Positions 1 through 11,300 of a stretch of 64,000 nt of DNA are shown in pieces. A program made the position numbers and the translations under genes. The stretch spans positions 15,093,001 through 15,157,000 of the forward strand of contig JAVTVX010000021.1 in assembly GCA_033439265.1 (NCBI GenBank), given 5' to 3'. The first letter of the stretch is position 1. Each line of letters opens with the position of its first letter. The stretch is from Dillenia suffruticosa. Taxonomy: Eukaryota > Streptophyta > Magnoliopsida > Dilleniales > Dilleniaceae. Below the pieces are notes generated by a model. It was not told where the DNA came from. It did not search any database and was given only the letters and a program-made list of their open reading frames with translations.

Positions 1-393
1 TTTTTTTCTTTTGAGGAAAAAAAAAAACAATGTGTAGCTCATGTCTCGTGTATCCGTCTTTTGAAAATTGGTTTAGTTTTTATCAATTTTCTCCTCTGTT
101 TGTTTTTATAAAATTTTAAAATTTTCATACCATCTTTTCTATTATATTTTATTATTTTTTATTTCGTATTTTGAATAAAAGATTATATTCGAAATAGATG
201 TGATTAAAAATATCAAATTATAAGGTCCGGGTAGTCCCATATGTGGTACTCACTCACAATATCATTGTTGTTGAATAAAAATAAAATAAAAAAAAAAACA
301 CAGATGAACCCATTTAAAATTAATTAGTTAATTAGATTTTTTTTTTCCCCCTTTCTCTTCCTTTTATTATTTCTTTTTTATTTTTGTGGAGAA

Positions 394-510
394 GTGGGAC
401 CCACGTTAGCGTTAGAATCAAACTAGAAATCTGATTCGATTGGCGCATGGGGGATCGGTATTCGGTTCCAACCCATAGGGGGACGTAATCGCTAACGTGG
501 ATGGGTCCCA
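394..510. repeat. Imperfect inverted repeat
   Basis: The left arm at 394-411 (GTGGGACCCACGTTAGCG) is complementary to the right arm at 490-510 (CGCTAACGTGG then GGGTCCCA), apart from two or three extra bases in the right arm. The spacer is about 78 bases. It could be a decayed MITE or a chance hairpin; no target-site duplication was made out. Confidence 0.4.
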
Positions 511-1106
511 TTGGATAGTGCCTACTGGGTCCCACCTACAACTCAACGTCTCCTATGCCTTTTTTTCTTTTTTCTTTTCTTTTATTTATTTATTTATTTA
601 TTTATTTGTCTTTTTGTCTTGTTTCGGCTGCTTTTTTGTTGGGTATCAATTGATGATTGATGCCCTAAATTGGTTTTTATTTTTCTTTTTCAATTAATTT
701 TTCAAGTTCGCTTTTTGGGTGTTCATGGCCGTCCGGCAAAAGGGACTGAATTTATATATTTATCTGAGATCAGTAAAGAAAACTTTCATGTCATAAATCA
801 TAATGTTCTGCACCAATTTGCTAATTAGGGCATGATTTGATTCAGAGAAAGACAAGGGTTTTAATGATTGAGGTTGAATTTTTATTTAAATTAATGATTT
901 ACTTTTTATTTATTTATTTATTTTTGATTTATCAGAAGAGATTAAATAGAAAATAATCGGTATTGCAGTGAATGTGTGTAAGTATAATAATATAAATTGT
1001 AATCAAAATATATTTTATTTTTAGTGATGGAATAATTTAAGTTAAAATTTTATGATGAAATATTTTCGCTCTCTAGCAAAGATTATAGGTTTCTTACTAA
1101 TTGCTT

Positions 1107-1290
1107 TGTATTAACGATCAGTTGGTCTAGTAAAATGGGACGTTAGATCATTTAATCAAGATCCTAAGTTTGACTCGTAATTTGGATATAGAGCAGACTA
1201 CCTTTAGAGGGTAGCTCTCTAAATGGGTCACTGTAAGTCTTATATCGAATTAGTCGAACTATGATTTCATAGTATAATTCCAAAAAAAAA
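1107..1290 (+). repeat. tRNA-derived SINE relic
   Basis: An A-box-like stretch (CAGTTGGTCTAGT) lies near 1119 and a B-box-like stretch (AAGTTTGACTC) near 1167. Then come a 3' segment with CGAATTAGTCG and an A-rich tail ending near 1290. TACTAATT occurs just before the head and again just after the tail, as a possible target-site duplication. The 3' segment resembles those of the copies at 4915, 25815 and 55387. Confidence 0.5.
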
Positions 1291-2271
1291 ATACTAATTT
1301 TGTTCCATGCAAAAAGGGAAAAATAATAAATGAACTAAGTTTAAGCTCAAGAAGGTTTTTTTTTTTTGACAAAAAAGTAAATGACATTTATTTATTTATT
1401 TATTTTGATATAATATGAAGTTATAAGGCTTTTGACGCTCAACTCTTTAAATAACTATATATTAATTTTTATATATCTGATAACGAGATTTCATTTTTTG
1501 TATGAAAACTAAGGGCATAGAAAGCCACAGCACTTGCTCACAACCAAAAATGGTGGGGGGGGGGGAATATCTGAGCAAGACAATTTGATCAAGGAAAGCA
1601 ATGTCCTAATAAGCTCTATGATAAAAATACCATGTCATGTTCTTACTTTTGATTCTAGCAGTCCTTTAGTGAACAATTATTGAACTATATATGCTAAAGA
1701 TTTGTTTGATATTCAAAGTTTTTTTTGGCTTTTATCGACATGAAAGTATCTAATTCTTTATGATTTTAAATTTTGTAAATAAATTATTATTAAATTTTAA
1801 ATGAAATCAGAAAATCTCGCTTTGATATTTTTAAAACAAAGAACTCATAATGAAACAAACTCCCTTTTTTCTAATATGGTGATTTTAGATTCAAATCTTT
1901 TTATAATTAAAAGAAAAAAAAAATCAAAGCTTTTAATCGTAACAGATAGAGGGATTCGTTTAGTTATTAACAAAGAGTGAGAATGAGAATTTTGTTCTCT
2001 CAATTTCAACGAAGAGAAAAAGACAGACTAGCTTTTTGTGTCAATACCATCACATCCCCAAAAGAATAAGGCCATTGTAGAAGAGATGAGAAGAGCCATC
2101 ATGTATAAAATTCCATTTTGCAAATGGGGATGACAGAAAAGTAGTACTAAACAACAAACATGGAGTTTTCATAGCAAAATTTGAAAAATAATTCGTTTGT
2201 TTTGTAACTTTTAGAGCATAAAATTTGCCATTGCATAACAGATAAAAGGTCATTGTAATCCATAAAGTATA

Positions 2272-4157
2272 TTAAGGAAGAGATTGATTCTTGAAGAATG
2301 ATAGGATTTCTTGAGTGACTTCCTTGGCTTTCTCCTGTTGGATGAAGTGGTGGCCATCAATGACAAGCACTTCAAGGTCAGGCACAAAGCTTTTGAGTCC
2401 TTCTCCATTGATGTAATCCTTTGTTCCAAATGATTGAAACCCTAAGTCCTTATCACCAACTATGAATTTTGTTGGAACAGTGATTTTCGCTCCCTGCCAT
2501 GGTCGAAGAAGCTCCCAGTTCCTAAGTTTTTGGCATCAAAAAGTCAGAAAAATCAGCAGTCCTAAGGCCTCTGTAAATACATATTATACATGTCAGGGTC
2601 ATGCTGTTTAATAAACTTATTTTCCTGGAGAAATACATATATAGCTATTTGGATAATAACCACAATATCCAGCATGAGATGGGCCATTGGCCCAACAGAT
2701 AGGACCAGCCCAACCTTTAGCAAGAGAGGCCTGGATTGCATTGTTTCCTACGTACTAAGCCCGTTCAAGCCCATCCTGGACCAATAAATAAGCAGGCCGG
2801 CAATATTTATGGGCCGGGCCAGGTCGGAACTTTGTGGGGCCCATTCATTTTTTTGTTTTTGAATACATAGAGAGGTTTGAAGTCAAGATCTTTACAACGG
2901 GAAGGGAAGACAGTGCTAGTTGCTTCCAATCCTAATTCCAATATACTTCTTTTTAATAGAGGTATGAAATTTGATTTTTGGAAACTTTATTAGAAATAGT
3001 TCAGGCATAGGGTTTGTAGGATATGAGTGGTTTGTCGGTTATTGGGCAGGACTTCTAACGGGGTAACAAGTGATATGATCTTACAAGTCCATGGCACGGT
3101 AATAGTTCAAAGCGCCGGTAAACCCAGCTTTCTGGAACTTGCTAGCTCTGAATTCGAGCTCTTCTTGAGTAATCCATGGAGGCAATGAAGATGGGGTCTC
3201 AAGAAAATCAATGATCTCGACACCAGGAGGAGCGGCAAGTAGATCAGGAGCGTTGATAAACAAAAACTTCTTCAAAATTGTCACACAGTCGTATTTGGAA
3301 AATGACTTCTCTGCTCTTCCCAACTCCTGCAATCCCAAAACTAACAGCATTAGACTTAGTACTCTGAAATACAGGTCCAACCGGTGATCCTCTGGAGTCA
3401 CGTGGCTGAGTGGGCTTGAAGATAATTCATGCTGACCATATCTAACCTGGAATTGAGTAACGTAGAATCCAGATCCAAAGAATCGGTCGAATACTTGAGT
3501 GGGCTTGAGTTCCAGGGACCGCGGTCTATAAGGAGTGCTTAGGTTGACAAGCGCTTGAACTCTGTCTGGTCTAAAAAGGCAGAAGTGCCAAGCAAACTCA
3601 GCACCCCAGTCATGCCCCACCACAAATGCCTAGCTCAAGAACACCCCCATTTGGTAAACTCCACTCATTATATGAAATGTTTGTTTATGAAATGATCATT
3701 GAATAGTGTTTGGTTGAAATAAAAGCAAAATCCAAGCAATATGATATTGAAATTCAAAATATGCCATTGAATGAAGTTTTCGCCATATGCATTCAAATTT
3801 CAGACAAATGCGTGCAATATGCATGTGATATTTGTCAATTATTGTGCATCCTTGAAAGACAGTGGCTCGAAGTACCTTTTTTGCTCCAAGCTCATCAAGA
3901 AGTCCAATTAGATCTCCAACAAGATGAAGAACAGTATAAGAGGTTGGATCAGCAGGGGAATCAGAGTCTCCATAGCCTCGCATATCGGGTGCAACGACAT
4001 GAAAACCATGGCTGGCCAAGTGGTCTATTTGGTAAGTCCATGAAGACCAAAGCTCAGGAAAGCCATGGATGAGAAGCACAAGCGGCCCTTTGCCTTTCTC
4101 TGCAATATGCATCCAAATTCCATTAGCTTGGACTCTCCTGTGAGTTATTTCACTCAT
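2272..4157 (-). CDS. Soluble epoxide hydrolase (alpha/beta-hydrolase fold)
   Basis: Four exons read leftwards: 4157-3876, 3629-3447, 3326-3085 and 2521-2272 (957 nt, 318 aa, the usual length for plant soluble epoxide hydrolases). All introns are GT-AG and the joins are in frame. Family signatures are HGFPE (residues 31-35, oxyanion hole), the nucleophile motif GHDWGA with Asp101, the acid motif VGDKDLG, and the catalytic His in DGHHFIQ. The enzyme adds water to epoxides of fatty acids, giving vicinal diols used in cutin and oxylipin metabolism; no targeting peptide is evident, so it is probably cytosolic. The join reading MDLNWELL matches the family. The start ATG at 4157 begins MSEITHRR; an in-frame ATG six codons upstream is less family-like. 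The gene looks intact. Confidence 0.93.
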
Positions 4158-5369
4158 GGTTTCCTCCTCTTTCACTTCTTCTATTAAAGTTTAGTACGAA
4201 ATACAAGGTGTGACATTCTTGTTTCCTAAGTATTCAAAACTGATGGCTTTGTTCTTGTCAGGGAAAAGTCCAATTTTTGACTAGCTTTCCTTAATGTCTT
4301 CATTGAAAAGTCACATTGAGAGGCTTTAAAGCCTTATCCATTTGACTCATGAATTGGGATTGTGCAAATGCAAACCTCCCGCAACCCTCTCCCCCACCCC
4401 CCCCCCCGCGGCCCCGCAACAATAAAAAAAGAAGAAATAAAATAAAACTCCCAAGCTTTATGCCACAATATGATGTTACTAAGCACAAACGTAGAAGAAT
4501 TGGCTTCGTAACTCTTTCTCTTTTTAATTTTTTATCATTTAGTACAAAGCCACAAATTTGTTGGATACTATTAATTAATATTTCATCAAACTCGATCATG
4601 TCACTTTAACAAGTTATTACTCAAACTTAACATCGAGTTCAATTTATATAAAATTTATTCAAACTCAATTTATATAAACTTACCACGTAACTCGGTTTCA
4701 ATTCACGTGAATAATACTATATGAAATAAATAATTCAAAATCTAAAACAATCGAATTCTAAATCATATTAGCTAAAAAAATTAAAATTTTATATTTAAAT
4801 ATTTTGAGTTTATCAAATACCTTTCAAATTTGGTAAAATGATTTTTTTTTAAATGCTGTTCATTGATTTATTTGATTTAACTTCTTGTTTAAGTATATAA
4901 AAAAATAAATTAACGTTCTGTGTATTTATCGGTAGAGTACTAAACTTTGTAGACTAAAATCTTGAGTTCGAGTTTTTAAAATAAAAAATATATATACTGA
5001 GAAAGTCAATCCCTAAATTAGGTTTCATATCTGCTCGAATCAGATTAGTCGGGTTTTTAGATACCGGAGGTCAAATACCTAAAAAAAAAAAAAAAAATCA
5101 AAATAGACTGTGAGAGGAGCCCACGCCGATAATCTCCCGGGCTAGAGACTGGACTGGGCTAAGCTTTAGCCCATTAATCTAATCCAGACCCAAAATGCTA
5201 GAGCTCAAAATCCAAAATCCACCTTAAGCCCACCCGCCTTTTTTTTTTTTTGGTTGTACAAAGATTTGAAGTTCGGGGTCAGGCCCACCCGCTTCAAAAC
5301 CCTTGCCCCCTCCCCCTTTTCTTCCTCTCACAGCAGCCGAAGAGCAAGACGACGGGCAACAAGAAGACG
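4158..5369. other. Divergent intergenic region between EH and the RBM28-like gene
   Basis: This is the shared upstream region of a minus-strand and a plus-strand gene. It holds a C-run at 4398-4408, a SINE relic (4915-5098), and several GGGCT/AGCCCA elements between about 5155 and 5240. Such site II-type motifs are common in promoters of plant ribosome-biogenesis and housekeeping genes. No TATA box was identified with confidence. Confidence 0.5.
4915..5098 (+). repeat. tRNA-derived SINE relic
   Basis: An A-box-like stretch (CGGTAGAGTAC) lies near 4930 and a B-box-like stretch (TTGAGTTCGAGT) near 4962. The 3' module contains CAGATTAGTCGGG and GATACCGG, followed by an A-tail to about 5098. The 3' module is shared with the elements at 25815 and 55387. 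Confidence 0.6.
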
Positions 5370-8300
5370 ATGAACACAGAGAACGCACAAAGCGAACACT
5401 CTCGTTCTACTGTCTTCGTCTCCGACTTACCTTACTCTTTCGCCAATTCTCAGGTATCTCTCTCTCTCTCTTTCTCTCTTCCTTTCTTCAATCCTTAAAT
5501 TTAACAGCTTTACTGTGTGTATTTTCATTTTGATCGCTGAAGCTCGAAGAGACGTTCAGCAACGTCGGTCCTATTCGGAGCTGTTTCCTGGTTACAGAAG
5601 AAGGTATTCAATCCCATCACTCTAATATTCTTTTTTGCCATAATTATGGTTTTTGAATTTTTTTCTGAAGAATCTGCATATGTTTTTGTGATGCTTAGTC
5701 GTGGCGTGGTGGCTACTTTGTGATAATTTGGGCGCGTTTAGACAAGACAAATTATCAAAGAAATGTTAACTTCTTTCTGTTCTTTATGGTGCTAATAAAC
5801 GTAAAGGGTAATGGATTTAAAGTTTAAATGAAAATTTTACTGCACAAATTGTTGCATTGTAAATTTTTTTTAGGGTTCAATAGCAGATTTAACTTAAGGA
5901 GGGAAAATAATTTAGCTTGCCATATGTAATAGAATAGTTTGTGGATTATTTATGAAATTTTTAGTTTACATGCAATCTGTGCTGGAGAATCTTCTTTTTT
6001 TTTGGGGGGGGGATATGATCCCTGTCCCTGTATGTGTTGTACCAAGTGCTTGCTATTGAACTGAAAAATGGTGTATCTGTTGGTGGTAAAAAAATTGGAG
6101 TCAAGCATGCTATGCCTCTGGCTCCCCTTGAGCAGCATAAATCAAAGTCCAATCAAGGTTAGCATGACTAATTTATATTAGATATGGTTGTAATTAGCTC
6201 AAACTGAACATATGTTATCATTTCTGACCTCATTTCTTATTATTGATTATTGGTTCTTGGAGTCTACTCAGATGATGTCAAAACAGATGAGGACAAAAAT
6301 TTATCAACTTCCAAGAACAAAGAGATCGCACAAAGCAAACACTCTTCTTGTACCATCTTCGTCTCCAACTTACCTTTTTCTTTCACCAATTCTCAGGTCT
6401 CCCTCTCTTTTTCTCTCCCTCCCCTCCCATTCCCTCCCTACCTCCCATTCATCAATCCTAAATTTAACAGCTTTACTGTGTGTATATTGCTGAAGTTCAA
6501 AGAAATGTTCAGCGAAGTCGGTCCTATTCGGAGGTGTTTCCTCGTTACAAAAAAAGGTATTCAATCACTTCACTCTGTTATTCCTTTTGCCATAATTAGG
6601 TTTTTTGAATTATGTTTTTTAAGAACTTGTGTATGTTTTCGTGATATTCAATCGTGGTGGCTACATTTTGACAATTTGGGCGCATTTAAACAAGACAAAT
6701 TATCAAAGAAATGTTAACTTTTTTCTGTTCTTTATGGTGCTAATAAATATAAAGGGTAATGGATTTAAAGAGTTTAAGTGAAATTTTGCTGCACAACTTG
6801 TTGCATTGTAAATTTCTCTTAGGTTTCATTAGCAGATTTAATTTATAGAAGGAAAATAATTTAGCTTGTGATACTTGATAGAAGAGTTTTTTGATTATTT
6901 ATGAAATTTTTTGTTTACATGCAATTTGTGCTGGAGGTCCTTATTTTTTTTTTAGGGGGGGGGGATATTATCCCTGTATGTGTAGTATCGGGTGCTTTAA
7001 TTTTTACTGCAGCTCGTCCCAAGTGCGGGTAAGGAGGAGGGGTGATATCATACCCAATTAAGTTGGGACTAAGGCGGGGTGGAGTAGAGTTGAGTTAGTT
7101 GATAGAGAGGCACTGGGGTGTAATGTTCGGAATCTTTTTTAAAGTATCATACATGGTTAGACTTTCAAAACTATTGCATATTTATGATTCATGCTGATTA
7201 GTCCGAGGTCTTACTCTATGACTTTCTTTGTCATATTTGTGGGTCAAATGAACGTTGGTTGGATTTGGGATGCAACTGTAATAGAAACTGCATTTTTTGA
7301 CATGCTAATTCGTCCTTTTCAGGTTCCACAGAGCATCGTGGCTTTGGCTTTGTTGTTTTGTAAGTGGACAGTGTGCCCTTTTTTCAAAAGTCATTTTAGT
7401 TTGCATGCAAAAGATTTTGTCAAGAATATTCTTTCTCATTACCACTATCAAAATGGAAATATATGATGACTCCTGTAGATTGATTGTGTAAGATACTTAG
7501 AAATTTATGGTAAGTAATATTATGCATTTGAGCATTAGGCAAGTTGTGTGGTTAATTTATGTTTTCTATGGCTCATAGAAATCATGAATGAGTTACGATC
7601 ATGGTGCCATGTGTTGAGATTTCAAGCTATCAAGCAACTAGGATTGAATGAAAACTTAAAGAACTTTATTTGAAGAAAGAGTGCACAATGAGAGCATTGG
7701 TTTTTTTCATAGATATAACATCCCATACAAGCTCCTATTTATAGAGATTATTACTTGAGAAAGAGAGGGAAAAAGACCCCAAAGACTCAAGGAGCCGTTG
7801 GGGGACATTGGGGACAGATTTATGTCCCCAAAATCACTGTATAACAGCCATTTTTATGGCTGTTATACAGTGCAACGGCTAGTTCAAAAGAACTAGCCGT
7901 TTTGCCCTTTTTAGGGCCCATTTTGGGCTTCTTTTAGGGGCTTAACAATGCCCTTTTTGAGGACTAAAAAACCCATAAGGAACGGGCCAAATACATCTCA
8001 TGGATGGGCTTAAACTTGGCTTGAAATGGGGCCTATGCTAACCACACTTAGTTCTCTTTTATTTCAACACTCCCCCTCAAGTTAGGTGTGTATGTATCTA
8101 TAACACCTAACTTGACCAGGTTTCTTTGTATATGATTGGCGGTCCCAGGCTTGGTGAGGATGTCGGCAATTTGATCATCGCTTTTAGTGAATCTTGGAGT
8201 GATGAGCTTCTCCTCAACCTTTTGCCTCACAAAGTGACAATCCACCTCAATGTGCTTTGTCCTTTCATGAAAAATCGGGTTTGAGGCGATGTGAATGGCT

Positions 8301-11300
8301 GATTGGTTATCACAATGTAGGGAGATTGGAGTAGGGACTATGAACCCTAATTCTTCAATCAAGGCTTTCAACCACACGACTTCACTTGTAGCGGTTGCCA
8401 TGGCTCTATATTCCGCTTCCGCACTTGATCTTGATACCACATGCTGTTTTTTGCTTTTCCAAGCAACAAGATTCCCTCCAACAAACATGCAATACCCTGA
8501 AGTCGATCTCCTATCTTCTGAATCACCAGCCCAATCTGCATCACAGAACCCTATGATTTGAGAAGATTCATTCTTCTTCATTTGAATTCCCATTCCTGGA
8601 GTTCCCTTTAGGTAGAGAAGAATTCTTTCAATGGCCCTCCAATGCTTCTTCTTGGGTTGATGCATGTGCTGGCTAACTTGCCCAACGGCATAAGAGATGT
8701 CCGGTCTAGTGATGGTTAGTTAAATCAATCTTCCAACAAGTCTTTGATATCGTTGCTCATCTTCATAAATTTCCTCATCATCTTTGTGACTTAAGGATGT
8801 GCTTACCGGACTACAAGCTGGTTTGGCACCTAGTTTTCCCGTCTCCTGCAAAAGGTCAAGAGCATACTTTCTTTATGATAGAATAAGCCCATTGGAACAA
8901 TAGGCAAGTTCTATCCCTAGGAAGTATTTTAGTTTCCCTAGATCCTTGATGTCAAACTTAGTTTGAAGAAAAATTCTAACTTTGTTAATGAGATTCATAT
9001 CATTTCCTGTTATAATTATATCATCTACATAAACAAGAATGATAATGGTATTTTCTCCTAGGTTCTTGACAAATAAGGATGAATCACTAACGCATTTCTT
9101 AAAACCATGTTCAAGGAGAGTAGTGCTAAGTTTTCCATACCATGCTCTAGGTGATTGCTTGAGGCCATATATTGCCTTCTTTAGTTTGCAAACTTTGTTG
9201 TCACGATGGGAGAAACCAGGGGGCACTTCCATGTACACCTCTTCTTCCAAATCTCCTTGTAAAAAGGCGTTTGCAACATCCATTTGAAATAATGGCCATG
9301 AGTGATTTATAGCAAGAGAGAGAAGGACACGGATGGTGTTCATTTTGGTCACGGGTGCAAACGTTTCCTTGTAGTCTATGCCATATGATTAAGTGAAGCC
9401 CTTGGCCACCAATCTTGCCTTGAATCTATCTATGCTTCCATCACTCTTGTGTTTGATCTTGAATATCCATTTGCATCCCACAGCTCTTTTTCCCTTTGGT
9501 AGAGAGGTCACTTCCCAAGTGTTATTTTTAGCCAAAGCATCCAACTCATTCTTCATTGCTTGAACCCAATGAGGTTGATCCTTTGCCTCCTCAAATGTTC
9601 TAGGCTCTTGGTGAAGGTCTATGTTCTTGATGAATCTTTGGTGACTGCAAGACATGTTAGATATTGAGTAGTATTGAGAAATTGGATGAGTAGTCACCTT
9701 GGAGTTAAAATAGACCCTTCTATTGATCCATTCTGAGGGAGGAAGTCTAAGTCTTGTAGATCTTCGAAGAGGAGGAGGGGATTCATCCATAGACTGCTCC
9801 TCATGCTCTTTGGCCGTATCAAGAGCTCCCCCTGAGTCTGAGTGTCCTTCCTCTTGATCTTCTTCTATTTCATGATCTGAATGAGAGGGTGATGGCTTCC
9901 CTTGAGTTGGATCATTTTGGTGAGTTTCTTCATTGCTTTCGGCAGGAACTTCATTGATTTTTGGCAGAATCACATTCCATTGTTCTTGCTGGTAGTTTTC
10001 TTTGGTTTGATCTTCTCTTCTTTGACCTGCAAAATAAGGCTCATTTTCCACAAATATCACATCCTTGGATGTGTATAGTTTCTTGGTTAGAGGATCATAA
10101 CATTTATAGCCTTTTTCAAAAGAGGAATATCCTAGAAAGATGCATTTTCTTCCCTTGGCATCTAGTTTGCTCCTAAGATGACTAGAAATGTGGACATAGC
10201 AAACACAATCAAAAACTCTTAAATGATCAATGCTAGGTCTCTTTCCAAGGAGTAGTTCTAGGGGTGACTTTCCTCCTAGGATTTGGGATGGCATGAGGTT
10301 TATAAGGTGAGCAGCGGTCCTAATGGCCTCATTCCAATATTCCTTAGGTAAATTTGAGTGAAACATCATAGATTTAGCTGTCTCCAAGAGATGCCTATTC
10401 TTTCTCTCGGCTATTCCATTTTGTTGAGGAGTGTACACACAAGACTTTTGATGAATGATTCCTTTTTCCTCTAGAAATTTTTCAAACTCAAGGCTAGTGA
10501 ACTCCCCTCCATGCTCTGACCTAAACATCTTTAGGTTAGCATTAAATTGCTTTGTTATGTATCTATAGTAGCTCTTGAATGCCTCAAACACTTCAGATTT
10601 GTTAACTAAGAGATAAACCCAAGTGTATCTAGTTTTGTGATCTATGAATGTCACAAAGTATCTAAAACCATTATGGGAGACTAAAGGAGAGGTCCAAACA
10701 TCCGAATGAACTAATTCAAAAACCTCTTTATATATTGTTTCAGAAATGGGATAATACACTTTGGTTTGTTTTCCAAGTACACAAACTTTGCAATGCCTAT
10801 CTTCTAATTCACTATTCGGAAATAGGCGTTTCAAAGCTAGGTTTCCTGGATGCCCTAGACGTTCATGCCATAAAGAGGGGGATATGTTTTGGACAGCAAA
10901 AGCTTGGTTCTCTTGATCCAAGTAATAGAGGTTGTTCCTCCTAGTTCCCTTGCCAATCAAATTGTTCGTTTTGCGATCCTGAAATATTACTTGGTTAGGA
11001 TCAAAAATAGCTTTGCAATCTTGTTCTTTGGTTATTTTGCTAATAGAAAGTAAGTTTGAATTGAACTTTGGAACATATAAAGCTTTAGTCTTTCTCCCAA
11101 ATAGTTCAATTTCTCCTAAGTGATCAACTTTTAACTTATGACCATTAGCTACTTTAACTAATTTATGATTGGTCAAGGGAATAAACTTGTTGATTTTGTT
11201 TTTATCTTTTACCATATGATCGTCACATCCGGAATCTATGAGCCAAGAATTGGAAATAGATGAAGATAAGGAATTACCAGAATGGTGACTAATCTGCCCA

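Larger units (their letters stand above)
1..2271. other. AT-rich flank without a recognised gene
   Basis: I see no supportable coding exon on either strand. The stretch is AT-rich, with TTTA-type simple repeats near 583-606 and 1387-1405. It holds an imperfect inverted repeat (394-510) and one SINE-like relic (about 1107-1290), listed separately. The right-hand end, from about 2000, is the downstream flank of the minus-strand epoxide hydrolase gene. Confidence 0.6.

Noticed and set aside
4300-4609. Overlapping ORFs on both strands near 4.4 kb
   Set aside because: They arise from a G/C homopolymer run and AT-rich flank, with no homology-like features.
5250-5369. Upstream start for the RBM28-like protein
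   Set aside because: The frame is open 40 codons upstream, but the added text is proline-rich promoter-like sequence. RBM28 proteins begin shortly before the STVFVS strand, so the ATG at 5370 was preferred.
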